From a gamma proteobacterium L18 (GTDB lineage Bacteria; Pseudomonadota; Gammaproteobacteria; Pseudomonadales; Pseudomonadaceae), in contig KI547170.1 in assembly GCA_000497835.1 (NCBI GenBank), positions 421,168 to 471,012 of the forward strand: a stretch of 49,845 bases of DNA, read 5' to 3'. This document shows positions 30,290-39,096 of this stretch, piece after piece (the stretch's first letter is position 1; every line of letters starts with the position of its first letter). The position numbers were made by a program, and so were the translations under genes. Under the pieces are notes generated by a model, which had not been told where the DNA came from, did not search any database, and was given only the letters and a program-made list of their open reading frames with translations.

Positions 30290-31438
30290 ATGACCCTCTC
30301 TGCCTTCAAGATCGCCAACCGCCTGCTCACCGGCGCTGGCGCCATCGAGCAACTGGATGGCGAACTCACCCGCCTCGATGTGCATAACCCGCTGATTGTC
30401 ACCGACGCCATCCTGGTGCAGTCCGGCACCGTCGCCCTGGCGCTGGCGCAATTGGGAGGGCGCCGCCATGGGATCTTCGACAGGGTGCAACCCGAACCCG
30501 AGATCGCCATTGTCGAGGACTGCATGCAGGCCTACCGTGACGGTGGCCATGACGGCCTGATCGGGGTAGGGGGTGGCAGCGCCATCGACATCGCCAAGAG
30601 CGTCGCCGCGTATGCCGGGCATGACGAGCCGCTGGCCGCGCTGTTCGGCGTGGGGCTGGTGAAACGCAAGGGGCCGCCGCTGATTGCCATCCCGACCACC
30701 GCCGGCACCGGGTCGGAGGTGACCAACGTGGCCATCCTTTCCGACAAGGCCGCGCACCTCAAGAAAGGTATCGTCAGTGATTTCCTGCTGCCCGACGTGG
30801 CCCTGGTCAGCCCGCAGATGACCCTGACCTGCCCGCGCAGCGTCACGGCGGCCAGTGGCGTGGATGCGCTGGTCCATGCCATTGAGTCGTATATCTCGGT
30901 CAACGCCTCGCCCATCACCGATTCGCTGGCGCTGGGTGCCATCAAGCTGATCGTGCGCGCGCTGCCCAAGGCCTATGCCAACCCCCAGAACCTGCAAGCA
31001 CGCGAGGACATGGCCACGGCCAGCCTGATGGCCGGCATGGCGTTCGGCAATGCCGGGGTAGGGGCGGTGCATGCGCTGGCGTATCCGCTGGGTGGGCAGT
31101 TCAATATTGCCCATGGGGTGAGCAATGCCTTGTTGCTGCCCTATGTGATGGCGTGGAACAAGCTGGCGTGCCTGGAGCGGTTTCGCGATATTGCCGTGGC
31201 GATGGGGTTGCAGGTGGGGCCGTTGTCGGATCAGGACGCAGCCGATGCGGCGGTGCAGGCGATGGTGCAGCTGTGTGCGGCGGTGGAGATACCCAAGGGG
31301 ATGCGCAGTTTTGGCGTGCCGGAGGAGGCGATTCCCGAGATGGCGAAGGAGGCCTGCGGGATTGATCGGCTGATGCGCAACAACCCGCGCAAGTTGAGTG
31401 TCAGGGATATTGAGCAGATTTACCGTAGTGCTTATTGA
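30290..31438 (+). CDS. Iron-containing (group III) alcohol dehydrogenase
   Basis: This 382-aa NAD(P)-dependent dehydrogenase has the family's order of motifs: GGGSAIDIAKS (dinucleotide binding, about 95-105), TTAGTGSEVTNVA, DALVHAIESY and the metal-binding C-terminal region GNAGVGAVHALAYPLGGQFN followed by IAHGVSNALLLP, which holds the usual histidine ligands. Substrate class (aliphatic alcohol, aldehyde or hydroxy acid) is not determinable. It lies 91 nt downstream of the transporter and may be co-regulated with it. From memory, P. putida KT2440 has the transporter directly next to rpe, so this gene may be strain-variable. The ribosome-binding site is weak. Confidence 0.93.
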   Translation: MTLSAFKIANRLLTGAGAIEQLDGELTRLDVHNPLIVTDAILVQSGTVALALAQLGGRRHGIFDRVQPEPEIAIVEDCMQAYRDGGHDGLIGVGGGSAIDIAKSVAAYAGHDEPLAALFGVGLVKRKGPPLIAIPTTAGTGSEVTNVAILSDKAAHLKKGIVSDFLLPDVALVSPQMTLTCPRSVTAASGVDALVHAIESYISVNASPITDSLALGAIKLIVRALPKAYANPQNLQAREDMATASLMAGMAFGNAGVGAVHALAYPLGGQFNIAHGVSNALLLPYVMAWNKLACLERFRDIAVAMGLQVGPLSDQDAADAAVQAMVQLCAAVEIPKGMRSFGVPEEAIPEMAKEACGIDRLMRNNPRKLSVRDIEQIYRSAY

Positions 31439-31454
31439 ACCAGCCTTTCGGGCC

Positions 31455-31620
31455 TCATCGCGAGCAAGCTTTGCTCCCACAGCGTCCACTCCAACTAAGG
31501 TAGAGGCCTGTGGGAGATTCTATGGTTTTAGCCAACCTTGAGGGCAAACCTAATCCTCCTGTGGCAGCCTTACACCGGTGGCTGCCTCGACACTGTGGGA
31601 GCAAAGCTTGCTCGCGATGA
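31455..31620. repeat. REP pair, family B, enclosing a single family-E arm
   Basis: Left copy 31455-31483 and right copy 31591-31620 are inverted family-B elements. Between them, 31508-31526 matches the right arm of the family-E pair at 4487-4507. The remainder up to the rpe start holds no ORF. Confidence 0.8.
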
Positions 31621-31674
31621 GGCCCTCGATGTTTGCGATGACCCAGCGGCCAACCCCATCCCCTTCGGCTGATG

Positions 31675-31680
31675 TACAAT
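31675..31680 (+). promoter_or_regulatory. Possible -10 box of rpe
   Basis: TACAAT lies 36 nt upstream of the rpe ATG. No convincing -35 is present at the correct spacing, so this is weak. Confidence 0.25.
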
Positions 31681-31716
31681 GCGCGCCACCGTGATTCCAG
31701 CCCAGAAAGGTGCGTC

Positions 31717-32391
31717 ATGCAGCCCTTTGCAATTGCTCCGTCCATCCTCTCCGCAGATTTCGCCCGTCTGGGCGAGGAAGTCGACAATGTCCTGGCCGCT
31801 GGCGCCGACATCGTCCACTTCGATGTCATGGACAACCACTACGTCCCCAACCTCACCATCGGCCCGATGGTTTGCGCCGCCCTGCGCAAGTACGGCATCA
31901 CCGCGCCCATCGACGCGCACCTGATGGTCAGCCCCGTGGACCGCATCATCGGCGACTTCGCCGAGGCCGGTGCCAGCTACATCACCTTCCACCCCGAAGC
32001 CACCCTGCACGTCGACCGCTCCCTGCAGCTGATCCGTGACGGCGGCTGCAAGGCGGGCCTGGTGTTCAACCCGGCCACCCCGCTGGACGTGCTCAAGTAC
32101 GTGATGGACAAGGTCGACATGGTGTTGCTGATGAGCGTCAACCCAGGCTTCGGCGGCCAGAAGTTCATCCCCGGCACCCTCGACAAGCTGCGCGAAGCCC
32201 GCGCGCTGATCGATGCCAGCGGTCGTGACATCCGCCTGGAGATCGACGGCGGCGTCAACGTCAACAATATCCGCGAAATCGCCGCCGCTGGCGCCGATAC
32301 GTTCGTGGCTGGCTCGGCAATCTTCAACGCGCCGAACTACAAGGAAGTCATCGACAAGATGCGCTCCGAACTGGCGCTGGCCCGTTCATGA
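31717..32391 (+). CDS. rpe: Ribulose-phosphate 3-epimerase
   Basis: Rpe interconverts ribulose-5-phosphate and xylulose-5-phosphate in the pentose phosphate pathway. The 224-aa TIM barrel has [13 protein letters not shown], the metal-site [31 protein letters not shown] and the phosphate-binding [10 protein letters not shown] and VAGSAIF. AGAAAGG precedes the ATG. It overlaps gph by 4 bp (ATGA). The rpe-gph-trpE order is widespread in gamma-proteobacteria. Confidence 0.98.
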   Translation: MQPFAIAPSILSADFARLGEEVDNVLAAGADIVHFDVMDNHYVPNLTIGPMVCAALRKYGITAPIDAHLMVSPVDRIIGDFAEAGASYITFHPEATLHVDRSLQLIRDGGCKAGLVFNPATPLDVLKYVMDKVDMVLLMSVNPGFGGQKFIPGTLDKLREARALIDASGRDIRLEIDGGVNVNNIREIAAAGADTFVAGSAIFNAPNYKEVIDKMRSELALARS

Positions 32392-33203
32392 GTGGCTTCG
32401 AGCAGCTGTTTCCGGGCAAGCTGCCACGCCTGGTGATGTTCGATCTGGACGGTACCCTGATCGATTCCGTCCCGGACCTGGCCGCTGCCCTGGACACTAC
32501 GCTGCTCAAGCTGGGGCGTGCCCCGGCCGGCCTTGAAGCCGCCCGCACCTACGTCGGCAACGGCGCCCGGGTGCTGGTGCGCCGCGGCCTGGCCGGTGGC
32601 ATGGACCACGCGGCCGTGGGCGAGGCGCAGACTGACGAGGCGCTGGCGCTGTTCATGGACGCCTATGCCGGCGGCCATGAGCTGACCACCGTCTACCCCG
32701 GCGTGCGTGAAAGCCTGAAATGGCTGCAAAAGCGCGGTGTGGAAATGGCGCTGATCACCAACAAGCCGGAACAATTCGTGGCGCCCCTGCTGGATGAACT
32801 CAAGCTGGGGCGTTTCTTCAAGTGGATCATCGGCGGCGATACGCTGCCCCAGCAGAAGCCCGACCCTGCGGCCTTGCTGTTCGTGATGAAAATGGCCGGG
32901 GCCTCGCCCGCCGAGTCGCTGTTTGTCGGCGATTCGCGCAGCGACGTGCTGGCCGCCAAGGCAGCCGGTGTGCCCTGCGTGGCCTTGAGCTACGGCTACA
33001 ACCATGGCCGTCCCATCGCCGAAGAGTCTCCGGCAATGGTTATCGACAATCTACGCGGGCTGATCAGTTGCTTAGATCCGGCGGCTGAGATAACGTTGGG
33101 GGCTATCACACCTCCTTCTCGCAGAGATTCCATCGTGGTGGTCACTCGCAAACTCTGGATGAAAGTCATCAAGGCCTTGGCCCGTTGGCGTTGGCGCGCC
33201 TGA
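32388..33203 (+). CDS. gph: Phosphoglycolate phosphatase with Trp-containing C-terminal tail
   Basis: Gph dephosphorylates 2-phosphoglycolate. The 271-aa HAD-family product has motif [11 protein letters not shown] (nucleophile D and acid D), motif II ITNKPEQ, motif III lysine in KPDP and motif [13 protein letters not shown]. The HAD core ends around residue 226 ([11 protein letters not shown]). About 45 further residues end in [17 protein letters not shown], which is not part of the enzyme fold and looks like a tryptophan leader peptide in the same reading frame (see findings). It overlaps rpe by 4 bp and precedes trpE by 72 nt. Confidence 0.95.
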   Translation: MSGFEQLFPGKLPRLVMFDLDGTLIDSVPDLAAALDTTLLKLGRAPAGLEAARTYVGNGARVLVRRGLAGGMDHAAVGEAQTDEALALFMDAYAGGHELTTVYPGVRESLKWLQKRGVEMALITNKPEQFVAPLLDELKLGRFFKWIIGGDTLPQQKPDPAALLFVMKMAGASPAESLFVGDSRSDVLAAKAAGVPCVALSYGYNHGRPIAEESPAMVIDNLRGLISCLDPAAEITLGAITPPSRRDSIVVVTRKLWMKVIKALARWRWRA

Positions 33204-33231
33204 CTTTTACCTGGCCGGCCCTGCCGGCGCG
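33186..33231 (+). promoter_or_regulatory. Putative trp attenuator upstream of trpE
   Basis: Two Trp codons (33186-33188 and 33192-33194), in a short run that ends at TGA 33201, are followed by two mutually exclusive pairings. CGCGCC (33195-33200) can pair with GGCGCG (33226-33231), and GCCGGC (33214-33219) can pair with GCCGGC (33223-33228), with a short GTTT after. Attenuation of trpE has been reported in P. putida (from memory, work from Gussin's group). Which pairing terminates is not clear by eye. Confidence 0.5.
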
Positions 33232-33275
33232 TTTGCATACCTGACCGTTTTGTCCCTCATGCCACGAGGCTGATC

Positions 33276-34766
33276 ATGATCCGCGAAGAATTCCTGCGCT
33301 TGGCCGCTGCCGGCTACAACCGCATTCCGCTTGCCCGCGAAACCCTGGCTGACTTCGACACCCCGCTGTCGATCTACCTGAAACTGGCCGATGCGCCCAA
33401 CTCCTACCTGCTGGAGTCGGTGCAGGGCGGCGAGAAATGGGGCCGTTATTCGATCATCGGCCTGCCGTGCCGCACCGTGCTGCGCGTGCATGACCACCAG
33501 GTGATCATTACCCGCGACGGTATCGAGGTGGAGCGTCACGACCACGTCGAGGACCCGCTGGATTTCGTCGAGACCTTCAAGGCCCGTTACAACGTGCCGA
33601 CCATCCCTGGCCTGCCGCGCTTCAACGGCGGCCTGGTGGGTTATTTCGGTTACGACTGCGTGCGCTATGTCGAAAAGCGCCTGGGCAAGTGCCCGAATCC
33701 CGACCCTATCGGCGTCCCTGACATTCTGCTGATGGTGTCCGATGCCGTGGTGGTGTTCGACAACCTGGCGGGCAAGATGCACGCCATCGTGCTGGCCGAC
33801 CCGGCCCAGTCCGATGCCTTCGAGCAAGGCCAGGCGCAACTCGATGAGTTGATGGAAAAGCTGCGCCAGCCGATCACGCCGCGTCGCGGCCTGGAGCTGG
33901 ACCGCCCACCGGCCGCCGAGCCTGAATTTCGTTCCAGCTTCACCCAGGAAGACTTCGAACGTGGTGTCGACACCATCAAGGAGTACATCCTGGCCGGCGA
34001 CTGCATGCAGGTAGTGCCGTCCCAGCGCATGTCCATTGCCTTCAAGGCCGCGCCCATCGATCTGTACCGGGCGCTGCGCTGCTTCAACCCAACACCGTAC
34101 ATGTACTTCTTCAACTTCGGCGATTTCCACGTGGTGGGCAGCTCGCCGGAAGTGCTGGTGCGGGTGGAAGACAACGAAATCACTGTACGCCCTATCGCCG
34201 GTACCCGCCCACGCGGTGCCAACGAAGAGGCCGACCTGGCGCTGGAGCAGGACCTGCTCAGCGACAAGAAGGAGTTGGCCGAACACCTGATGCTCATCGA
34301 CCTGGGCCGCAACGATACCGGGCGCGTGTCCGAGATCGGTTCGGTGAAGCTCACCGAGAAGATGGTGATCGAGCGTTATTCCAACGTGATGCACATTGTG
34401 TCGAACGTTACCGGGCAGCTTAAAAGCGGCCTGACCGCCATGGACGCCCTGCGCGCCATCCTGCCGGCCGGGACCTTGTCCGGGGCGCCGAAGATTCGCG
34501 CCATGGAAATCATCGATGAGCTGGAGCCGGTCAAACGCGGCGTGTACGGCGGCGCGGTGGGCTACTTTGCCTGGAACGGCAACATGGACACGGCCATTGC
34601 CATTCGCACGGCCGTGATCAAGGGCGGCGAACTGCACGTACAGGCGGGGGCGGGTATCGTCGCCGACTCGGTGCCGGCCCTGGAGTGGGAGGAAACCCTG
34701 AACAAGCGCCGCGCAATGTTCCGCGCTGTGGCGCTGGCCGAACAAACCTCCCCGAAAGACGCCTGA
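33276..34766 (+). CDS. trpE: Anthranilate synthase component I
   Basis: TrpE converts chorismate, using ammonia supplied by TrpG, to anthranilate, the first step of tryptophan synthesis. The 496-aa product has the tryptophan feedback-binding motif LLES at residues 45-48 with the downstream serine (GRYSIIG). The chorismate-binding C-terminal domain includes [23 protein letters not shown] and [19 protein letters not shown]. It ends only 11 nt before trpG. Regulation is probably by the attenuator in the gph-trpE junction plus feedback inhibition. Confidence 0.98.
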   Translation: MIREEFLRLAAAGYNRIPLARETLADFDTPLSIYLKLADAPNSYLLESVQGGEKWGRYSIIGLPCRTVLRVHDHQVIITRDGIEVERHDHVEDPLDFVETFKARYNVPTIPGLPRFNGGLVGYFGYDCVRYVEKRLGKCPNPDPIGVPDILLMVSDAVVVFDNLAGKMHAIVLADPAQSDAFEQGQAQLDELMEKLRQPITPRRGLELDRPPAAEPEFRSSFTQEDFERGVDTIKEYILAGDCMQVVPSQRMSIAFKAAPIDLYRALRCFNPTPYMYFFNFGDFHVVGSSPEVLVRVEDNEITVRPIAGTRPRGANEEADLALEQDLLSDKKELAEHLMLIDLGRNDTGRVSEIGSVKLTEKMVIERYSNVMHIVSNVTGQLKSGLTAMDALRAILPAGTLSGAPKIRAMEIIDELEPVKRGVYGGAVGYFAWNGNMDTAIAIRTAVIKGGELHVQAGAGIVADSVPALEWEETLNKRRAMFRAVALAEQTSPKDA

Positions 34767-34777
34767 GGAAGCAGACC

Positions 34778-35377
34778 ATGTTGCTGATGATCGACAATTA
34801 CGACTCTTTTACCTACAACGTCGTGCAGTACCTCGGTGAACTGGGCGCGGACGTGAAGGTGGTGCGCAACGACGAGGTGACCATCGCCGACATCGAGGCC
34901 ATGAACCCCGAACGCATCGTGGTATCGCCGGGCCCGTGCACGCCGAGCGAGGCGGGTATCTCCATCGAGGCCATCCTGCACTTTGCCGGTAAGCTGCCGA
35001 TCCTGGGCGTGTGCCTGGGCCACCAGTCCATCGGCCAGGCCTTCGGCGGTGACGTGGTGCGTGCCCGCGTGGCCATGCACGGCAAGACCAGCCCGCTGGT
35101 GCATGAAGACAAGGGTGTGTTCGAAGGGCTGAACCACCCGCTGACCGTCACCCGCTATCACTCGCTGGTGGTCAAGCGCGAAACCTTGCCCGACTGCCTG
35201 GAGTTGACCGCCTGGACTGCCAACGATGATGGTTCGGTGGACGAGATCATGGGCCTGCGCCACAAGACGCTGAATGTCGAAGGCGTGCAGTTCCACCCCG
35301 AGTCGATTCTCTCCGAGCAGGGCCACGAGCTGTTCGCCAACTTTCTCAAGCAGACCGGCGGCACTCGTCAGGGCTAA
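34778..35377 (+). CDS. trpG: Anthranilate synthase component II (glutamine amidotransferase)
   Basis: TrpG hydrolyses glutamine and feeds ammonia to TrpE; in pseudomonads it can also be shared with p-aminobenzoate synthesis. The 199-aa class I amidotransferase starts [19 protein letters not shown]. It has the nucleophile cysteine in [10 protein letters not shown] and the His/Glu pair in [13 protein letters not shown]. It is separated by 11 nt from trpE and 9 nt from trpD. Confidence 0.98.
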   Translation: MLLMIDNYDSFTYNVVQYLGELGADVKVVRNDEVTIADIEAMNPERIVVSPGPCTPSEAGISIEAILHFAGKLPILGVCLGHQSIGQAFGGDVVRARVAMHGKTSPLVHEDKGVFEGLNHPLTVTRYHSLVVKRETLPDCLELTAWTANDDGSVDEIMGLRHKTLNVEGVQFHPESILSEQGHELFANFLKQTGGTRQG

Positions 35378-35386
35378 GGAGCCATC

Positions 35387-36436
35387 ATGGATATCAAGAA
35401 CGCCCTGAACCGCATCGTCGGTCAGCTGGACCTGACCACCGATGAGATGCGCGATGTGATGCGCGACATCATGACCGGGCAGTGCACCGAGGCGCAGATC
35501 GGCGCCTTTCTGATGGGCATGCGCATGAAGAGCGAGAGCATCGACGAGATCGTCGGCGCCGTCTCGGTGATGCGCGAGCTGGCGCACACGGTCGAGCTCA
35601 AGACCCTGGACGGCGTGGTCGACATCGTCGGCACTGGCGGCGACGGCGCCAACATCTTCAACGTGTCCACCGCCTCATCCTTCGTCATCGCGGCGGCCGG
35701 CTGCACCGTGGCCAAGCATGGCAACCGCGCGGTATCGGGCAAGAGCGGCAGTGCCGACCTGCTGGAAACCGCCGGTGTGTACCTGAACCTGACCCCCGTG
35801 CAGGTAGCGCGCTGCATCGACAGCGTGGGCATCGGCTTCATGTTTGCCCAGGCCCATCATGGCGCCATGAAACACGCCGCCGGCCCGCGCCGCGAGCTGG
35901 GCCTGCGCACCCTGTTCAACATGGTCGGCCCGCTGACCAACCCGGCCGGCGTCAAGCACCAGGTGGTCGGTGTGTTCAACCGCGCCTTGTGCCGTCCGTT
36001 GGCCGAAGTGCTGCACCGCCTGGGCAGCAAGCACGTGCTGGTGGTGCATTCCAAGGACGGCCTGGATGAGTTCAGCCTGGCAGCCCCCACCTACGTGGCG
36101 GAGCTGAAGAAGGGTGAAATCACCGAGTATTGGATGGAGCCCGAAGACCTGGGCATCAAGAGCCAGAGCCTGCACGGCCTGTCGGTGGAAAGCCCGCAGG
36201 CGTCGCTGGACCTGATCCGCGATGCCCTGGGCAAGCGCAAAACCGAAAACGGCCAGAAGGCCGCCGAGATGATCATCCTCAATGCCGGCGCTGCCCTGTA
36301 TGCCGCAGACCACGCCTCTTCCCTGAAAGAAGGCGTGGCCTTGGCCCACGACGCGCTGCACACTGGGCTGGCCCGCGAAAAACTCGAAGAGCTGGGCGCC
36401 TTTACCGCCGTATTCAAGCAGGAGAATGAAGGATGA
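35387..36436 (+). CDS. trpD: Anthranilate phosphoribosyltransferase
   Basis: TrpD joins anthranilate and PRPP to phosphoribosyl-anthranilate. The 349-aa product has the PRPP-binding [14 protein letters not shown] (about 83-96), the [18 protein letters not shown] loop and [17 protein letters not shown]. Length and motifs are normal. Its 3' end overlaps trpC by 4 bp (ATGA). Confidence 0.98.
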   Translation: MDIKNALNRIVGQLDLTTDEMRDVMRDIMTGQCTEAQIGAFLMGMRMKSESIDEIVGAVSVMRELAHTVELKTLDGVVDIVGTGGDGANIFNVSTASSFVIAAAGCTVAKHGNRAVSGKSGSADLLETAGVYLNLTPVQVARCIDSVGIGFMFAQAHHGAMKHAAGPRRELGLRTLFNMVGPLTNPAGVKHQVVGVFNRALCRPLAEVLHRLGSKHVLVVHSKDGLDEFSLAAPTYVAELKKGEITEYWMEPEDLGIKSQSLHGLSVESPQASLDLIRDALGKRKTENGQKAAEMIILNAGAALYAADHASSLKEGVALAHDALHTGLAREKLEELGAFTAVFKQENEG

Positions 36437-37248
36437 GTGTGCCGACGGTTCTGGAAAAGATTCTGGCGCGTAAGGCTGAAGAAGTCGCCGAGCGACTGCA
36501 ACGCGTTAGCTTCGCCGAGCTTGAGCGCCTGGCTGCCGCCGCCGATGCCCCGCGTGGTTTCGCCCGTGCCCTGATCGATCAGGCGGCGACCAAGCAGCCG
36601 GCGGTGATTGCCGAAATCAAGAAGGCTTCGCCGAGCAAGGGCGTGATCCGCGAGCACTTTGTACCTGCCGAGATTGCGCAGAGCTACGAGAAGGGCGGCG
36701 CGACCTGCCTGTCGGTGCTCACCGACATCGACTACTTCCAGGGCGCCGACGCCTACCTCCAGCAAGCGCGCGCCGCGTGCAGCCTGCCGGTGATCCGCAA
36801 GGACTTCATGGTTGACCCGTACCAGATCGTCGAGTCGCGCGCCCTGGGTGCCGACTGTGTGCTGCTGATCGTGGCGGCGCTGGATGACGTGAAGATGGCC
36901 GAGCTGGAAGCCGCTGCCTTTGGCGTGGGCCTGGACGTGCTGATCGAAGTGCACAACGGTGAAGAGCTGGAGCGCGCGCTCAAGCACCTGAAGTCGCCGT
37001 TGCTAGGGGTGAACAACCGCAACCTGCACAACTTCGAAGTCAGCCTGGAAAACACCTTGGACCTTTTGCCGCTGATTCCACGGGAACGCCTGGTGGTGAC
37101 CGAAAGCGGCATCCTCAACCGTGCCGATGTGGAACTGATGGAAATCAGCGAAGTGTATTCGTTCCTGGTGGGGGAGGCGTTCATGCGTGCCGAGAACCCG
37201 GGCGACGAACTGCAGCGTCTGTTCTTCCCCGAGCGCGTGCAGGCCTGA
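36433..37248 (+). CDS. trpC: Indole-3-glycerol phosphate synthase
   Basis: TrpC closes the pyrrole ring to make indole-3-glycerol phosphate. The 271-aa monofunctional enzyme (no TrpF fusion, unlike E. coli) has [13 protein letters not shown] with catalytic Lys, [35 protein letters not shown] and [12 protein letters not shown]. It ends the trp cluster; trpF, trpA and trpB are elsewhere, as usual in Pseudomonas. Confidence 0.98.
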   Translation: MSVPTVLEKILARKAEEVAERLQRVSFAELERLAAAADAPRGFARALIDQAATKQPAVIAEIKKASPSKGVIREHFVPAEIAQSYEKGGATCLSVLTDIDYFQGADAYLQQARAACSLPVIRKDFMVDPYQIVESRALGADCVLLIVAALDDVKMAELEAAAFGVGLDVLIEVHNGEELERALKHLKSPLLGVNNRNLHNFEVSLENTLDLLPLIPRERLVVTESGILNRADVELMEISEVYSFLVGEAFMRAENPGDELQRLFFPERVQA

Positions 37249-37277
37249 TTGCAACCGTTCTGAACCGCGTCGTCTGC

Positions 37278-37324
37278 ATCGCGGCCAAGGCCGGCTCCTA
37301 CACCGTCCGAGGTTGGCCGCGGTG
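37278..37324. repeat. REP element, family D, degenerate second arm
   Basis: The left arm contains ATCGCGGCCAAGGCCGGCTC, like 21340-21359. The facing arm is reduced to TTGGCCGCGGTG. It lies in the 301-nt trpC to lipoate-ligase gap, which otherwise holds only the family-A pair and the ribosome-binding site of the next gene. Confidence 0.6.
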
Positions 37325-37357
37325 CACCCGGCTCGGCCTGTAGCAGCAACTGTCTAT

Positions 37358-37444
37358 GTGGGAGCGGGTTCTACCCGCGAAAAGCACACCGCGGTATGCC
37401 AGGAAGTCCGCGTTACCTTCTTCGCGGGTAGAACCCGCTCCCAC
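37358..37444. repeat. REP pair, family A (87 bp), copy 3
   Basis: Arms GTGGGAGCGGGTTCTACCCG and CGGGTAGAACCCGCTCCCAC are fully complementary, with an imperfect CGCGG/CCGCG inner stem. Confidence 0.88.
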
Positions 37445-37549
37445 AGGGCGTGTAGCTGCCGAAGGCTGCGTCACGGCCAGCGCGGTTCTTCAGGTAATAC
37501 GCGGTGATTTCGACGCGGCCTGGCGGCCACTGCTACAGAGGGGTTTGCG

Positions 37550-38254
37550 ATGAGTACTGTGCTGCAACTCGACACCCAATCAGGCCTTCAGGCCGAACAA
37601 GACCTGCTGGCCGCCGTCTGCCGCGGCGAACGGCCTGACGGCCTGCTGTTCTGGCAGTCCACTGACCAGACCCTGGTCATGCCCCGCCGCCTCAATCGCC
37701 AACCTGCCTTCGAATCCGCCTGCGCCGTCTCAGCCGCCGCCGGCTGGCCGGTGCTGTTGCGCGAAACCGGCGGCGAACCGGTACCGCAATCCGCCGCGAC
37801 CATCAACGTGGCGCTGGTCTACGTGGCCCCGCGCAGTGAAGGCGATCAAAACCGAATTGAAACGGCCTACCAGCGTTTATGCCAACCGCTTTGCGATGTG
37901 GTGACCGCGCTGGGTGGTGAGGCTTCATTAGGTGAGGTGCCCGGCGCGTTCTGCGATGGCCGTTACAACGTCAACATTGACGGCCGCAAATGGGTCGGTA
38001 CCGCCCAGCGCTGGCGCCAGGGCCTGAGCGGCACGCGGCCGGTGGTGTTGGTGCATGGGGCGATGCTGATGGAAAACCAGCGCGAGTTGATGGTGGCAGC
38101 GGTCAACCGCTTCAACCAGGCCTGCGACTTGCCTCAGCGATGCGAGGCCACCAGCCATATCGGTTTGCATGAGCGATTTGCCGCGCCGTGCCTGCTTGAG
38201 GATCTGTCCCAGGCGTACGGCCAATTGCTGGCCGACATTCGCAGCAAGGATTAA
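37550..38254 (+). CDS. Lipoate-protein ligase A family protein
   Basis: This 234-aa protein belongs to the BPL/LplA/LipB fold that attaches lipoate or related acyl groups to lysines. Visible are [15 protein letters not shown] at the N-terminus, the altered glycine loop [20 protein letters not shown] (where canonical LplA has RRxSGGGAVYHD), and [20 protein letters not shown] with the catalytic-type lysine. The degenerate loop leaves its acceptor and substrate uncertain. ATG 37550 is preceded by AGAGGGG. Its TAA overlaps the vfr stop in a TTAA shared by both strands. Confidence 0.85.
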   Translation: MSTVLQLDTQSGLQAEQDLLAAVCRGERPDGLLFWQSTDQTLVMPRRLNRQPAFESACAVSAAAGWPVLLRETGGEPVPQSAATINVALVYVAPRSEGDQNRIETAYQRLCQPLCDVVTALGGEASLGEVPGAFCDGRYNVNIDGRKWVGTAQRWRQGLSGTRPVVLVHGAMLMENQRELMVAAVNRFNQACDLPQRCEATSHIGLHERFAAPCLLEDLSQAYGQLLADIRSKD

Positions 38255-38889
38255 CGGGTGCCGTAGACCACCATGGTCTTGCCTTTGACGTTGACCAGGT
38301 TGCGCTCTTCCAGGTCCTTCAGCACGCGACCGACCATTTCCCGCGAACAGCCCACGATGCGGCCGATTTCCTGACGGGTGATCTTGATCTGCATGCCATC
38401 GGGATGGGTCATGGCGTCGGGCTGCTTGCACAACTCCAGCAGACAGCGGGCCACGCGCCCGGTCACGTCGAAGAACGCCAGGTCGCCGACCTTGCGCGTG
38501 GTGTCGCGCAGGCGCTGGGCCATCTGGCAACCCAGGGCGAACATGATCTCGGGGTGCTGCACTGCCACTTCACGGAATTTGCCGTAGCTGATTTCCGCGA
38601 CCTCGCACTCGGTCCGGGCCCTTACCCAGGCGCTGCGCTCGTGGCCGTGGGCAGGCGACTCGAACAAACCCAGTTCGCCGAAGAAATCCCCGGCATTCAG
38701 GTAAGCGAGGATCATCTCGCGGCCGTCATCATCCTCGATCAGGATAGTGACCGAGCCCCTGATGATGTACGACAGGGTGTCCGAATGATCGCCCGCACAG
38801 ATGATGTTGCTCTTGGCCCCATAGCGGCGGCGCTGGCAGTGAGCCAGGAGTTTATCGATGTTCTGTATAGGTGGCGTGAGAGCGACCAT
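38251..38889 (-). CDS. vfr: CRP/Vfr-family cAMP-responsive transcription regulator
   Basis: This is the Pseudomonas counterpart of E. coli CRP. From ATG 38889 ([20 protein letters not shown]) it has 212 aa. The cNMP-binding beta-roll includes [11 protein letters not shown] and RSAWVRA, with the cAMP-contacting Glu and Arg. A long dimerisation helix follows. The C-terminal HTH is [20 protein letters not shown]. The open frame extends further upstream, but family members start at MVALTP. In P. aeruginosa Vfr controls virulence; in P. putida the Crp role is different and narrower. Its stop overlaps the convergent ligase gene. Confidence 0.95.
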   Translation of the reverse strand: MVALTPPIQNIDKLLAHCQRRRYGAKSNIICAGDHSDTLSYIIRGSVTILIEDDDGREMILAYLNAGDFFGELGLFESPAHGHERSAWVRARTECEVAEISYGKFREVAVQHPEIMFALGCQMAQRLRDTTRKVGDLAFFDVTGRVARCLLELCKQPDAMTHPDGMQIKITRQEIGRIVGCSREMVGRVLKDLEERNLVNVKGKTMVVYGTR

Positions 38890-38937
38890 GTCTGAATCCC
38901 GGGGCAAGACGATCAACGGCAGATGATTGTTAGTGTG

Positions 38938-38966
38938 CTGGCGCGGCGCCAGTGATTTGGCGCCAG
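38938..38966. promoter_or_regulatory. GC palindrome and direct repeat upstream of vfr
   Basis: CTGGCGC, G, GCGCCAG (38938-38952) is a perfect palindrome. Its right half GGCGCCAG recurs at 38959-38966 as a direct repeat 14 bp on, so the left arm can pair with either copy. It lies 49-77 bp upstream of the vfr start, in the divergent vfr/osmC region. It does not match the CRP consensus (TGTGA-N6-TCACA). Confidence 0.45.
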
Positions 38967-39096
38967 CTTATCAGACGCTCGTTTTATGTATCAGAGAATT
39001 TACTAATCACCTTATCGGCAGGCAAGCGCCGCGCTACAGGGCTTATGTGCAGCGCTGTGCTAAGCTGGCCGCCTTTTTTACAGTGGAGTCCTGGTG

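Noticed and set aside
28354..30525. A 723-codon open frame on the minus strand opposite the two permeases
   Set aside because: Its translation is rich in His, Gln, Arg and Gly without any recognisable domain, and it is antisense to well-conserved permease genes. Long antisense frames are expected where GC-rich codon bias removes stops.
33207..34745. A 512-codon open frame on the minus strand opposite trpE
   Set aside because: His/Gln/Ala-rich, no family resemblance, antisense to trpE.
38938..38966. CRP/Vfr autoregulatory site upstream of vfr
   Set aside because: No TGTGA-N6-TCACA-like pattern; the palindrome is GC-rich CTGGCGC/GCGCCAG.
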